A DNA stretch of 64,000 nucleotides from Cylicocyclus nassatus (taxonomy: Eukaryota; Nematoda; Chromadorea; Rhabditida; Strongylidae), in assembly GCA_958299035.1 (NCBI GenBank), contig CATQJL010000223.1:71717006-71781005 (forward strand). Direction: 5' to 3'. The notes beneath the pieces were generated by a model. The model saw nothing but the letters and a program-made list of their open reading frames with translations, was not told the origin of the DNA and ran no database searches. A program made the position numbers and the translations under genes. Positions 11,216 through 23,744 of the stretch are shown one piece after another. Each line of letters starts with the position of its first letter. Position 1 is the stretch's first letter.

Positions 11216-13134
11216 AGTAAAGCTGCCTCAGTCGATCTCAACTGAAGAAAGCTGCAGTTGAGGCTTCGACGAGTCAGCTCTGCCTCAGTTGAGCTATTGA
11301 TCCATATCGTTCATTCACATGTTATCATTCCCGAGAAGACCACGTATTGTAACAAGTCAAAACTCGCAATTTACGCCCGTTCAGTCGTTCTACTACTAGG
11401 AATAAAAGGAGTGGTTTAAACTTGTTAAAGGTGCATGAAGAACTTTCTCTACCCTGATTCTAACAATAAGAATGGATAATAGCTCTAAGCTCGCAAGGAA
11501 AAAATCCTTTCAGAACAGGTAGTTCAAGATGCAGTGCTAGAAGGTTAATGGTTCAACGTAGCCTAATTATTTCTTGCGATTGATCAACTCCCTAGATTCA
11601 GGCTCCATCTTTGTTGCTTGTCATATGTGATCGCCTTCGAAAGTGCACAAACAATTGCTTGCATCCTTGTCGTACCACCCAAGCGAATTCCCACTGTCCC
11701 CTGCGGGCAGTCATACCACGAGCGAGTTACAGAAAACACACATCCACGCGATTTGGCTGAATGACACGGGAACGTTTGAAAGGCGTGCTGTCACAAAGAA
11801 CAGCTGGGAGACATTTTTTTCCTCATCTTATAATTCATGCTATCTTCAGCTAAATTGCGTTCCAACGGCAAAATCTGTGGAACCTAAGAACCTTACTACT
11901 TTGGAGTATTAATCTAGTCTCTCAACACTCGACTGCCCAAACGAGCGTCCTTTGACATACACGAAACGATATACGATAGCAATTAACCGCATTTCTTAAT
12001 TGCCTGAAAACGTTATCTTTTCCTTTCCCCAAAATCTCCCCCCTTTTGAGTAACACAGAACTCAACATAATGGAAGTGCTACTATGAACAGTCTGCCTTA
12101 TCTTTTACATGTCCAGGCTTCATCCCAAATTTCCTATCCTTTTCAAGGGCTTCCCTTGAAAACATTTGACTCTTGACTTCTAGTAATGTAGTAAATGGTC
12201 CTAAGACATCGCTGAGCTCCAACCTCTTATGTAATGGCTCTTGTGAAAGTCTTGCATAGAACCCATCAACAACCTTTTAATTCAGCAAATTGGGATAAAT
12301 CGCATAGGTGTTAACAAAAGGACAAGGACTGAAGGTAATGCAAAGGAACGAATTCTTGATGAGAGCTTTATTATCCAATTCTGCGACAAGTTAAGTTCCT
12401 ACGCGTTCGGCCAATTAGCATCTACCGAGTTCTGATACATCCAAAGTGTGAACGATGGTGATTACCTGCCTGAAGGGCATTGTCTCATTACCTCGCAGGT
12501 GTTGATATAGTCCTATAAAACAGTTGCTTCGCTCAAAAAAAAACACTAATCGGTATAACGACCTGCAATCGGACTTGCCCTGATTTCGTGTTCTCGATAA
12601 TAATAAATCGTCTCCAGCGCTAGGAGTCAGAGTCACCTTCGGAACAGTTACACAACTAACAGTTTCTTTATAGACACCAACAGTTGCCTAAACAACATTA
12701 GATTTTCAAATTGCATATATAGTTTGTTTCACGACACCTAGAAAGCACGTTAGATTGAGGTGATGATAGACGATAGGCAGCGTCAACAATGAGTGCAGAT
12801 GTTGGTCGTGAAATCAGCTATCTATGTCCAGCGTTAGAGTAAAAGAAAGAGCTTGCATATTTGAGCAAGCCGAAAAGCAGTGAATGATCGTCTAACTTTT
12901 TTTCTACTCAAAACCACAGTTTTTGCTACTTTTAACGGAGGAATTTGACAAGTTTGGGAAAGAACTGTCCTACTTATTTGAGAATATAGAATTCAAATTG
13001 AAAAGACTGGAGTCCGAATGGATATTCCAATTCAGTGGCTTAAGCTAAAGCAAATTTCAAATACAATCGGAAGCAAGATGGATCACATGAAACGAAGCTC
13101 AAATTTTTGGTTTTACCCTTCACCCCCACCTCCA
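11216..13134. other. Gene-free stretch, no supported feature
   Basis: It contains small palindromes of CAGTTGAG/CTCAACTG type at about 11230-11300 and two unremarkable open frames (plus 11643-11912, minus 12415-12636) with no recognised motif. I see no repeat boundary or RNA gene here. Confidence 0.4.
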
Positions 13135-13545
13135 TCTACCCCCTAAGGCACCTGGCCATACTTGATCCTCTTGATCCGCTTGACCTGCTTGATCCGCTTC
13201 GTGCAGAATGTGCGTCTCTAATTGTTATTTGGTGTATACAGTTGATTTGCATAACCATACAAAATGCATTTTTACCTACGCGGCGCCAAATGACGCTGCT
13301 GTCGCGCGCTTTTGCAGCGGATAAGGTAGGTGCCAGAGTAAGCGAATATTTTGTTCAAGTTGGGGTCCTGCGCAGAACTGGCGTTACTAATCATTGTGGC
13401 ACAACGCCAAGTTGGCATTATGCCACAATGATTAGTGATGCCAGTTCTGCGCGGGACCCCAACTTGAACAAAATATTCGCTTACTCTGGCACCTACCTAA
13501 AGCGGATCAAGAGGATCAAGTATGGTGAGTGCCTAAAGGAACGAC
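13135..13545. repeat. Two-tier palindrome with a perfect central hairpin
   Basis: The outer arms at about 13152-13185 and 13500-13533 carry CTTGATCCTCTTGATCCGCT in opposite orientations. Inside, about 13330-13497 is an almost perfect palindrome centred near 13412: GGTAGGTGCCAGAGTAAGCG is matched by its exact complement at about 13477-13496, and TGATTAGT/ACTAATCA sits near the centre. It overlaps a 147-codon frame that is an artefact of the repeat. Confidence 0.8.
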
Positions 13546-13546
13546 C

Positions 13547-13758
13547 ATAGGTTGCCGGCAACGGTTGCCGAGGTTGCTGGGGTTGTCGAGGTTGCCGAGA
13601 TTGCTGAGGTTGCCGGCGTTGCCGGTCGTTGTAGAAGGTTACAATAGCCTCCACGTTTCGTGCGCTCTCTAAGCTGTCTCACCCGGCAACCCGGCAACCT
13701 CGGCAACTCCACCAACTTCGGCGACCTCGGCAACCGTTGCCGGCAACCTATGGCCATT
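13547..13758. repeat. Minisatellite hairpin of 9-bp GGTTGCCGA units
   Basis: The left arm (about 13549-13630) is a degenerate tandem array of GGTTGCCGA-like nonamers. The right arm (about 13680-13752) is the inverse array (TCGGCAACC). The outer edges ACCATAGGTTGCCGGCAACG and CGTTGCCGGCAACCTATGG are complementary, so the pair can fold into one long stem. Confidence 0.85.
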
Positions 13759-13999
13759 CCCTAAAGAAAGCGCAAACTGAAAGATCAAATGATTGCTTTG
13801 GTTGGGTTCATACTGATCTAAGTTCCTAAACAGTTTCAGTACAGCGCACAATTGGAGCGCGAGCATTTTCGAAACATGCAGGTCAGTGTAAACTCAGCCT
13901 TCAGGTACGAGGCGCAGCTATATACAAGGGTTTGATGGAGCACAATGCCGCCTTCATAAATTCGTAATTTCCATGATTCAACAGCCAAACAGAAAAAAG

Positions 14000-14706
14000 A
14001 GGGTGCTATTCTGCTATCCGAGACCCAAATATCTTTCGTCATGGATTTTGCTAAAATTTGGCCCAAAGGGGTTATTCGGCCAGCTGGTCACAAATATCGT
14101 ACTGGTTTTGTACTTTAGCGTCATTTTCTGGGGTTACGGTGGGTACACGGTAGGGGTCAAAATCGTGGATTTGCCTGAAACTTGGCCCAGGGGGGGGGGG
14201 GTAATTTGACATGCTGGTCACGGAAATCTCGTCTCACGAAGACGTTTTCCCGTGTAGATATGGTAGGTAACGGTAGGGCGTACGGCGCGGCGAATCTTCC
14301 CCTGTGTTTGCTTAAGCAAGCCGCCGCACAGTGCGTCGCGCGTGAAGATGATCCTATATGGAAGGCATGACGGTAGGGCGAGTCGGTGTACACCCATTAC
14401 CAAACGCAGAGTTTCAGGCAAATTTGTCATTCTTGACCCCTACCATAAACGTACAGTTACTTCATAAAAAGGCCTCATCATGCGAAAAGAGTATAATTTT
14501 CGTGATTAGCATGTCGAATAAACCCTCAAGCCAAGTTTCAGCGAAACCCATATTTTGGCTCTCTACCGTATGCTCACAGCTTCAGAAAATGACGCTACCG
14601 TATGAAGTAATCATGATATTCGGCATCAGCATGTCGAATAACCGCTCTAGGCCAAGTTTCAACGAAATCCGTGACAAAAAAAATTTGGGGCCCGGATAGC
14701 CGAATA
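14000..14706. repeat. Nested inverted-repeat element
   Basis: There are two nested arm pairs. The inner pair is GTACACGGTAGGGGTCAAAA (about 14143) against the complement near 14430-14452. The outer pair has TTTTCTGGGGTTACGGT against TTCAGAAAATGACGCTACCG, extending to GACCCAAAT and its mate near 14690. Long G runs occur at 14191-14202. All open frames here arise from the repeat. Confidence 0.6.
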
Positions 14707-14954
14707 GAGCCAAAAAGACTTCATGAAAGCGAGAAAAAAGTAAAGCGAAAAGAAAGTAAGTAGCAACAGTATCAGTAACTATAGTCAATGCAAAAAACAT
14801 ACCAAGTATCGTTGAAACATTTCGAATCAAAAAAATTCACGATTTCGTGAAGAAGACTGTGGGGTTGTTGAGAAGTGAAAGTGAAGGTTCCCTCAAAAGG
14901 AGTGTCATTGAGCGGTTCGCGCAATCGCCACCGACTCGCTCGTGCCTTGCGCAG

Positions 14955-15280
14955 TTTCGCAGACAGGTAGACTCTAGGCTAACCGATTGCCTGCTTCAGC
15001 AACCCGTTGCGCAACTAGTAAGCTTATGTCGTTTGGCGTCATGTTGGACGGAAATCGATGTGAGGTCTGCGATGCTCGCAACAAAAGTATTTTTCAATAG
15101 ATGATGTAAAAGCCAGCAGATTGAGGGAATGATAAAAAGGTCCTACCAGTGAAAAGACTTTGTTATAGTGAAATCGCGCGCGCTGACTTGATTTCCTTAC
15201 AACATGACATCAGATGACACTAAATGCGCTGCGTCCTGCTGAAGCAGGCCATCGGTTAGTCTGGCCAACCACAACCTTTG
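14955..15280. repeat. Inverted repeat, about 320 bp
   Basis: GGCTAACCGATTGCCTGCTT at about 14977 is mirrored by AAGCAGGCCATCGGTTAGTC at about 15242. The interior has no supported gene. Confidence 0.55.
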
Positions 15281-15642
15281 CAAAAGCCCAGCAAGGTCGA
15301 GCGAGCCGGCTGGGGATGGCCAAATTGTCAACTGCCACATTCTTGAGATAGCCTATATATCAAGATCGAAAACAATGCAGAAAATGCAATTACGGACACC
15401 GAAAATCAAAATTTCTAGATTACGAGTCAAAACATAATCAGAAATAGAATACTGATAGCAACGCACCTGCATAAATCTCATGGAAGCGGGTGGTATGCAG
15501 AAAGAGACTGGAAACATCTGAAGTACACACTTCATAATTTCAACAATAAAATCGTTGAGATGGACCTAAACGGCAACCGATGAAGAAACATAGCTGCAGA
15601 TAGACGCTAATTGACAATGAAACTATAATAGAGGATGCTCAC

Positions 15643-15711
15643 CTTAGACCACACAGCTGGGCCAGCGCGGATTGGTTTCCACCCAATCACACATGTGTCA
15701 ACAGAGTCCAT
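15643..15711 (-). CDS. Possible orphan coding exon (23 codons)
   Basis: The minus-strand ATG at 15711 opens a 23-codon frame ending exactly at an AAG|GTGAGC donor (15643/15642). It encodes a compact Trp/Pro/Gly-rich peptide (VIGWKPIRAGPAVWSK). No following exon was found, and an alternative frame through the same bases is also open. It could be part of a dispersed repeat rather than a gene. Confidence 0.2.
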
Positions 15712-16449
15712 TTGGGGCGCGGAGTTTAAGGAGTGGAGATATCTATGAAAAAACTCTAGAACATATCATATGCACATCATCACCAAATAGAATCCCGAAA
15801 AGTGAGTTGGAAAGTTGAAAAGAGAAAAAACCAAAGCCATCGTTCTTGCGAAAGATTTCGGTAGGTAACATTTTTCTAAATCAAAATCAATCAAAGAAAA
15901 ATTCTATTTCTGACATGCGCATACCCAGCGCAGACCACTAAGGTAGGTGCCAGACTTATCTGCTTCAACCGGTTCGTCGTTTCGCCTTTCGCTTTTGGTC
16001 AGATCGCTGAATTGACCAATGGGGTGAAACGGATGAACCAACCAGCTAAGCGTGTCAACTGTTTTTGTTTTTTTTTTGTTTTTTTTCAATTTCTTTTTGA
16101 TACAACCAGCGCGAATAAACCGCTCTTCAAAAAGAAAACACGATTTTAATGAACCTTTACATCAACTGGACTGTCACGAACACATCATGATAGAAGCAAG
16201 AAAGAAAATGCTCGAGTAGCAGGAAAAAAAGAAAGAGAATGGACTGAACGGAAGTTTCATGAGAATGTTCGGAAAATATGTGAAACTGATAGGCTATAAA
16301 TTCTACGGTGCTCAAAATTGAGTAGTGAAAACTGTGAGCTCAGTGATGGCAGAAAGATCCCATCAGCAAAAATATTGAACAAAGAGCTGTGTTTCTGGAT
16401 AATGTATGTTCTATCGGTATCTGAGAACATTTCAAAGTACAGGGGCTTT

Positions 16450-16617
16450 CAATCTGAGTGTCACTGTCGACGTGGTTCAACACATCGCGAGCCGCATCGC
16501 TTGGGCCTCTCATGTGGTACAATACCACATCCGCTAAGGCTTTCGCGGTATCGTGTGCGATACAAGAGAGGCGACTCGCGAGGAGTTGAACCACGTCGAC
16601 CGTGACACTCAGATTAA
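16450..16617. repeat. Short palindromic element, about 168 bp
   Basis: AATCTGAGTGTCACTGTCGA at the left edge is matched by TCGACCGTGACACTCAGATT at the right edge. CGTGGTTCAA/TTGAACCACG and GCGAGCCGC-type blocks continue the stem toward the centre at about 16530 (TGTGGTACAATACCACA). Confidence 0.85.
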
Positions 16618-17149
16618 AAACTCTTGTATAATAATTGAGTTCGACTCAAGATTACTCCTAAGGAACGATCAAGATGTTTATAAACAGGACGGAGAAAAAG
16701 TCCAGCCAGTGAGCCTTTTTTGGCTCGTACTTTCCATATTACTGTGCACAGAAATGCAAAATACCAATGCAACAGCAAGAAACATTTGAAAATATCCAAG
16801 TTTCGTTGAGCCAATCCACAACAGCGAGAATGTGTGCATTTTTACGTTGAATCTGTCCGCATTATTAGGAGAAGAGAGGTGTATTGTAAGTTACTCAGAA
16901 GTAACTTACGGAAACTTTCTCTAAATCTCCTCTTCAGCACACTATTTCAGGACATCATCGCTCGGCTCACCTCCGATGACTCAGCAGGGAGGTCACCTCC
17001 TTGCCGAACCTAACCAGAAGCTTACATGTCAGGTGACGTTGCATTCTTAAAGCATGGGGAAGTGTGCGGTCGTCATTTCACCTGACGGAACCTCACATCT
17101 GGGGTTCAGGGGAGGTCACCTCCGATGATCGAGGTTTACTACGGGCCAT

Positions 17150-18060
17150 TATTTTCCGGACAACCTAGATGCAAAAGTTTTGTCAGTTCTTTCAATCCAT
17201 CGGCAAGCACGCTAGAATGAGAATAAACAAACACTTTAAAGAGTATCCGATGCAGAATTTCCTCCTCTTTCCAGCTGCTAAACTTTCGTTGTGTTTCGTT
17301 GAGAAAATAACGAGATATTTGCCGGAAATTACAACCACTCGTTTTTACCATGTTCAACATTCACTAATTTTCAAAATTGTATGAGATTTTCGGAGGAGCC
17401 CTAGTAACCTCCAGATAGGGCAAACCTTTTGCCAACAGAAGCAAAGCATTTTTTTCTTTTTTTTAGCTGGTTTTTCAGGATTTGGCTAAGTAATTTTCTG
17501 AAAGTCTTGTGTTTTGAAAAAATCGCATAACCTTTTATTGTACCAAACACTGCAAAACCTACAGAATACTGAGGCTTCAACACACGATTATTACTACCGC
17601 TACCACTACAAAGTAAATGAGCGATTCTCGCTTTAAATTATGAAGATTTTGAAACATAGTCTACGTCAGTGCGCACTCATGAAATCGAGAAATACTGCGA
17701 ATTTCCCCATAAATTTCGTAAAAATTCTAAAAGACAAGGCGTAGGGCTACAAAAAGTTGCTTCTGTTGGCAAAAGGTTTGCCCTATCTGCTGGTTATTAG
17801 GGCTTCTCGGGAAGTCTCATAAAAAATTTGAAAATTAGCGAAAGTTGGACATGGTAAGAACGAGTGGTTGTAATTTCCAGCAAATATCTCGTCACTCTCG
17901 CAACGAAACACAATGAGAGTTCTGCAGCTGAAAAGAAAGAAATTCTGCATCGGACACTCTTTAAAGTGTTTTTTTATCTTCATTCTAACGTGCTTGCCAA
18001 TGGATTGAAAAAACTGACAAAACTTTTGCACCAAGTGTGCTTTATAATTATGTCCAGCAC
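17150..18060. mobile_element. Fold-back element with about 300-bp arms
   Basis: The arms at about 17158-17455 and 17756-18055 are inverted copies. For example, GATAGGGCAAACCTTTTGCC at 17416 mirrors GGCAAAAGGTTTGCCCTATC at 17769, and GCAAAAGTTTTGTCAGTT near 17172 mirrors AACTGACAAAACTTTTGC near 18012. Both arms can be read as related peptides (17139-17360 minus and 17864-18097 plus, sharing EILHR and GLK.LTKLLH), probably a transposase-derived or chance frame duplicated with the repeat. Confidence 0.75.
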
Positions 18061-18726
18061 TGTATCACAGACTAAAAAGATGTTAAATTCCCCTTAAACA
18101 CCCTCAGCCCCGAACGTATCTTGCTCAAAGATCATTACCCTTTCTCTCAACCACATACAATTACCGATGCCATTCCGTAGGATAACATACGTAGATTTGA
18201 TATGTGATCCTTGCAGAAAACTGCTTCTAAAAACAACCAGTGCTCTTCAGCAACTTCTTGCGTAGCAGTTCAATTTCGCTCGAGCAAAAAACGCTTGAAA
18301 AGGGTTTCTTGTACCTCCGGAAATGCTGAATAAGTAGTAGTTAAAATAGTTTAAATAGTTTTCATATTTTAACCCACCAAAGTTTCCAGGACACTCAAAG
18401 ACTTGGCGCTTTCCCATATAAAAAGAACTAAATGCAAATTGTATATATATACAGCAGTTAGAGTAGAATTTTTTTTGAGAAAGAATGGGCTGAATAAAAT
18501 TCCGGTAATTTTGAAAGCTTGAACGCGGCGCTTGTCCGTACGTTAAGTCAAGTTAGTAAATTAAATATACCGTCTCAACGGTGTTGCAGTTGTAGACAAC
18601 ATTTGCGCGTGAATGAATTGCCATGCTCCAGCATACAAAATGCCCAAGCGCTTTCTAAGTTTTATATTTTTGACATTTTTTTACGCGCAAATGTCGTCAG
18701 CGATCAGCACCGCAATATAAACTTAC
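18061..18726. other. Gene-free stretch with a small hairpin
   Basis: A hairpin is formed by AACATTTGCGCGTGAAT at about 18597 and ATTTTTTTACGCGCAAATGTCGTC at about 18674. Nothing else is supported. Confidence 0.35.
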
Positions 18727-19027
18727 CTCCAGCTTCGCTAGCCTTATGAGACATAAATGCACGCAACTGAAACGAATAATAGAGTGTAGCACCAACAGAG
18801 AACAAAAAGTTCAAACAAATAATGTTTTCTTTCTCCAGCGTCTCATAGTCCACACTGTGTGCAGTCCTGTTTTCATTGTGCTCTACTGCCATTCTTGGGG
18901 CCTGGAACTCAAAGTGATGAGGACTAGGAAACTCGAACTTTTTATAAGTTGAGTGCGGACTGGACAAACTTTCGAAATCTAGAACTGAAGATGAAAGTTT
19001 ATCTACATTGTTTAACACTGAACACAT
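18727..19027 (-). CDS. Possible N-terminal exon of an unknown membrane protein
   Basis: The minus-strand ATG at 19027 opens a frame of 100 codons that reaches a consensus donor, GGAG|GTAAGTTT, at 18727/18726 (phase 1). The peptide has a hydrophilic first part, a potential N-glycosylation site (NRT) and a hydrophobic stretch IICLNFLFSVGATLYYSF that could be one membrane segment, then MSHKASEAG at the exon end. Internal acceptor-like sites (GAGTTCCAG and CGTTTCAG) allow shorter exon models. I found no convincing next exon downstream, and no family is recognised. Confidence 0.3.
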
Positions 19028-20062
19028 CGGGAAGAGACGTCGGGAAGTAATGAGATAAGATCAAGCAAGATGAGACAATGTCTATAAATATGTATTTGTA
19101 TCTTATATCTCAATTCCAAAGGTGATGAGAAAGACCCATTAAATGGAACCCACACTTGTCCTTCTAAACATTCTTCTCGACGTGAACATTTATTTTTATT
19201 TAGGGTTATTCGGAAAATTAAAAAACGGTTAAAATATCGCTACCCATTAGATCCGCAAGCATTTGAGACTGAACTTGATTTTACGCAAAATTAGTCAAAA
19301 ACCTCAGCATTCACGTATGAAATAGCTTGCGATTACATTATATTTGTAGGAAGAGATACTATGTGACAAAATAAGTGGAAACTATGATGTTACTGTTCAC
19401 ATGGGCAAATGTGCAAGTCTTCTGGTCACAAATAGAGCCCATAAACCCGAGATTTTATTGTTGCTGAGTGAATGGGCGATTGTTTCTGACAAGATAAGAT
19501 TGTAAGATAGCAATATTTGTGTTACAACATCCTTGGCTAGTCTCACCTAGAAGTTATGTGATTTGTAGACAAATCTAGAAGGATTTGTCAATAATTTCAG
19601 CCACAATTATATATGGGACTTTCGCTTTCGCTGTGGAAATATGGAAGTTTCACAGAAATGGAAATATGTAAAATCATCGTATTCACATCTCAGAACACGA
19701 AATTTTACTGTTTTTGCAAGTCCACTGATTCTAAAGAAATGGCTTCGTTTCCCGTGTCGACTTAAATAAACGTTGCAAAACTCTTTCCCGGAAAAACACG
19801 TTTCAGCTCAGGCTCAGGTACTAAACAAGGGAAGGTCAGAAGTCGCAGTAGCCAATCCAAGCAAGCTGCATACCGTTCGATGCAGAATAGAACGGTGATT
19901 AATCTGTCATCCATATGTGCAGAGCGCCCTTGCAGGCGAAATTATGAGCAGCTTTACTGCGGAGAAATCGTACACGAAAATTGCGAAATTAGACACATTA
20001 TTGCTCTTTAGCTTCTGAGCTGGGACCCGCCCGTCACGTGAACCCGTGGACCCGGCTCATCT
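19028..20062. other. Gene-free AT-rich stretch
   Basis: No open frame with splice support, no inverted repeat and no RNA gene was seen. Confidence 0.4.
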
Positions 20063-20537
20063 AACAAGGAGAGGATACTTAGTCGAAAGCACCAATCTAA
20101 ATGGGGCATATCTCATCTGGACCTGCTCGGAGAGCTGATTTCAAATCTTGCAAAATCAGCTGCGGCGCCTTTGGGCAACGAGTTATAGTTGTTTTTGTGG
20201 AGAAAATTTGAGGTCGAGGGAAGAAAAAGAATTATACGCAGAAGTCTCCAGTTGGGCTCGAGTGGGGAATGCTGTCTGTCAAATTATTCTGCGCAAAGAA
20301 AAATGTCTGTCTGCTATACTCACATCCAAAGCGAGTCTATCTGCGAAATATACATGTTCTAACAATCAATTTTACTCTCTTAACCCATTCAATTTTTGGC
20401 TCTTGAAACGGTCATAGCTCCTCACCCAAAGGCGCTCCGCAGCTGATTTTGCCATATTTGAAATCAGCGCTCCGAGCAGGTCACGACGATGTATGTCTCA
20501 TCTAGATCGTGCTTTCGACTAAGTATCCTCTCCTTGT
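20063..20537. mobile_element. TIR element, about 475 bp
   Basis: AAGGAGAGGATACTTAGTCG at the left end and its exact complement CGACTAAGTATCCTCTCCTT at the right end define it. A second arm block (TCAGCTG(C/T)GG...CCTTTGGG) continues the stem. The centre is non-coding. Confidence 0.8.
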
Positions 20538-20975
20538 AAGTATTAAAGTAAGTATTGCTCTATTAGCTCACCTCTAGATACGGGCCATATGAAGTGGCCT
20601 ACTCGCATGTTTTGGTTCACACTGAGCCGAAAATGACTTCGTACGGCCAAGTTTGGCCTTTACACGCACAATCTCAGCAAAATATTGGCCTTTAACGGCC
20701 TATAATACAGGAAAACAGATTTAGTTTTATGCTGCATCTAATGGTATGCTGTTTGCTTGATTTGGCTACTTCAGTTTCTGACCATTCTCTGTAAGATTCT
20801 TGAGTTTTGCTCACAAGTAAGCAAAAGAATGACCTCATCCAACAAAATTCTCCAGAGTAGAGAAGTATGATGCACATCTCAAGTGCGGTAGAGACAGATA
20901 AAAAAGTAACACCCAGTAGCTTTTGTGGTTCATGACTCTGTTGCATAACAGTCCGATCCTTTTACCTAAAACTCC

Positions 20976-21350
20976 TTTGAAGGCACCGCTCACCCAAAAT
21001 GGGATCGGAGATTTTGGTGCCTAACAGTAGTGGGACCCTCAACTGTATACTTATCCAACTCGCGCTGGCAGAAGTTGCTTCCGAAGCGAGAAAATTGCTT
21101 CGAAAATTGCTCGGATGGCAGATTCGTCACGTTGGCTCCTCCCTTTTCGGGTGGGCGTGCGTTTGTCCCGCCCATCCGTGCGCGTTCAACCAATCACCGT
21201 ACCAAGGAAATCGCTCTGCGGGTTCTGAAAACGGGGGCTTTTAGTGGTTTTCGCTGATTTTCAACTTAATATTCGGAATCAGAGATGTGAGAAGGCCTCG
21301 GAACGGCAAAAACATGGAGGACAAATTTTGGGTGGACGGTGCCTTCAAGA
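20976..21350. mobile_element. TIR element, about 375 bp (TTTTGGGTG family)
   Basis: The left end TTGAAGGCACCGCTCACCC is matched by the right end GGGTGGACGGTGCCTTCAAG. The same terminal block occurs at about 44840-44878 (TTCTGGGTGGACGCTGCCTT), so the family has at least two members here. Confidence 0.7.
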
Positions 21351-21579
21351 TTTTATATAATCAAAAGAACAATTCTTGAGGGCGGTTTGCCGGCAAAATT
21401 TCAAGAGTTTGCTTAGGTGCTTCCTAATCCCATATTTTAAAAAAAAGCGTTTAAAGAGCACAAAAATCTTAAATGCAATTTTTCCAAAGCCTTCAAATTT
21501 TGGCATGTGGAGCAGAGCTAATGTTGGACACTTAGATTCGATATGGAGCTCTATGGTTACGATGTGCTGTGCGCCCTGG

Positions 21580-23300
21580 CATCAGAGGTGCGATAGGTGG
21601 AGCCGGGCCCCCCAAATGAAGGTGGTTCCAGCTACCACTGGCCGGCCAAAAGTGAAGGTGGTAGTGTCGGACACTCACCTCCCAAAAACGTCTACCGGGG
21701 GGGGGGGGACTTCGGATAATTGAAGAACTCTGACCCAACGGTCTCCTTGAGGGCCAACAAGTGTGACCTAACGGCCCTCTTTAGGGCCACAAATACGATG
21801 AGTATAGCGGCATAAAAATAAAATAAAAAGAAATAAATATGTTTTCAAATGGTCTATTTGTAAGTAAATCCCAGTTAGACTTTACGTATTTCAGTAAGTA
21901 GATTTTGTTATAACGTACTGCGAATAAAGTAGGTCGATCCAGGCAGTAACCACCGAGAACCAGAATTTCAAATAATAAAATAGCGAAAAATCATGCGAAA
22001 TTTCCACTGTTATAAATCTGATGGTTGAAGATGTCAGCAACTGCGACTTCATAGGTTTTGAAGGGCTAGTGTTGTTCTACCAGATAGTGAAAGAATTAGA
22101 TCGATCTGAGCAGTACTCGCCGAGAGCGAGAATTTTAAAAAATTAAGCGATTTTAGGTTGCTTAGTGACAGCTGACGTTTAAACTCCTATAAATCTGGAA
22201 TGTGAAAATATGCAATGCTGCGACTTTAAAGGTTTTGTGTAGTAAGGATTGCTCTACCGGAGTATGCCTTAGCCGTACCGATCCATTGAGATACCGCCGA
22301 GATCCAGGGTCTTGAAAAAGCAGGTAAAAATCCGCTTTTTGAATTTCAACAGCTCATAACTTCTTCAGAATTGCACGAATCATGTTGCGACTTCATAGGT
22401 TAGATTCTTCTCATCAAGAGCTTTCAGATGGTATATAATATGTGGGGGTTTCGCGCCTTTCACGGCATATGCCCGGGGGTGGAGACTTTTCACCCCAAAG
22501 TCTCCACTGGCGGTCTCCGGCCAATACATTAACATGGGCGAGGTGGAGACTTTGGGGTGAAAAGTCTCCACCCTGGGTTAGAGCCGCAAAAATCTTTGAA
22601 CCCCCCACATATTATATACCATCTGAAAGCTCTTGATGAGAAGAATCTAACCTATGAAGTCCCAACATGATTCGTGCAATTCTGAAGAAGTTATGAGCTG
22701 TTGAATTTCAAAAAGCGGATTTTTACCTGCTTTTTCAAGACCCTGGATCTCGGCGGTATCTCAATGGATCGGTACGGCTAAAATATACTCCGATAGAGAA
22801 ATTCTTGCTCTACAAAACCTATGAAGTCGCAACATTGCAAACCTTCACATTCCAGATTTGTAGGAGTTTAAACGTCAGCTGTCACTAAGCAACCTAAAAT
22901 CGCTTAATTTTTCAAAATTCTCGTTCTCGGCGGCCACTGCTCAAATCGACTCGATTCTTTCACTATCTGGTAGAACAACATTTGGTCTTCAAAACCTATG
23001 AAGTCGCAATTGCTGACATCTTCAACTACCAGATATATGACAGTGGAAATTTCGCATGATTTTTTGCTATTTTATCATTTGAAATTCTGGTTCTCGGCTG
23101 CCTACTGCCTAGATCGACCTACTACATAGATATATGCTCTCAACACTTTCTTTTACTTTCCTTTTGCTTATTTTCCTTCTTTTAAGCTCCAGCAAAAAAT
23201 TTTTTTCAAACCCAAAAGTGAAGGTGGTCACCCGGTATCAGCTCAAAAGTGAAGGTAGGCGGAGACTCGGCTCCAACTATCGCACCTCTGCCTGGCATTG
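21580..23300. mobile_element. Large inverted-repeat element, about 1.7 kb
   Basis: The outer arms carry GAGGTGCGATAG(G/T)TGGAGCC-like ends (about 21588 and 23262). The mirror relation then runs inward almost continuously. CAGGGTCTTGAAAAAGCAGG at 22305 pairs with its exact complement near 22725. GGTGGAGACTTTTCACCCCA at about 22478 pairs with the complement at about 22549. The centre lies near 22515. The arms look 85-95 percent identical near the centre and decay outward. No transposase is present. Confidence 0.85.
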
Positions 23301-23744
23301 GTGGGTAATTGAGGGTGGGAGGGATCTAAAAAAAGCGTTTCAAATAGGATTTTAGGGCCGTGTAGACCCTTTTTTAAAATAATTTCATGGATAAGCGTGG
23401 GTGTTGAATCAGCATCTAGGAATGCGTTTTACGTAAGGTACATTTGCGCACAATGGTTTTCTTGCAATAATCCAAAAATTTTCGCATGCATTCACATGTT
23501 TACAGCATCGAACGAATACGGGGAAATGTGTAAATTTGCGCTCAAAGCTAACGGAATCTTACAAGAAAACGATTTCACGTCGCAAGCGAACCGGATTGAA
23601 ACAAATGTCATCAAATGCGACCTGATGAGCTGATTACGAATTCACCTTCCACCTTCTAAGCGAATCACCAAAAGAATTTATCAGCTGTAAAAAAAGTATG
23701 GAATCATTGAGGTCTATATCCTTTGAGATCCAACTTGAGAGTGC

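Noticed and set aside
13107..13550. 147-codon plus-strand open frame
   Set aside because: It lies across the palindrome at 13135-13545; both arms read as related peptide in opposite frames, so the frame is a by-product of the repeat.
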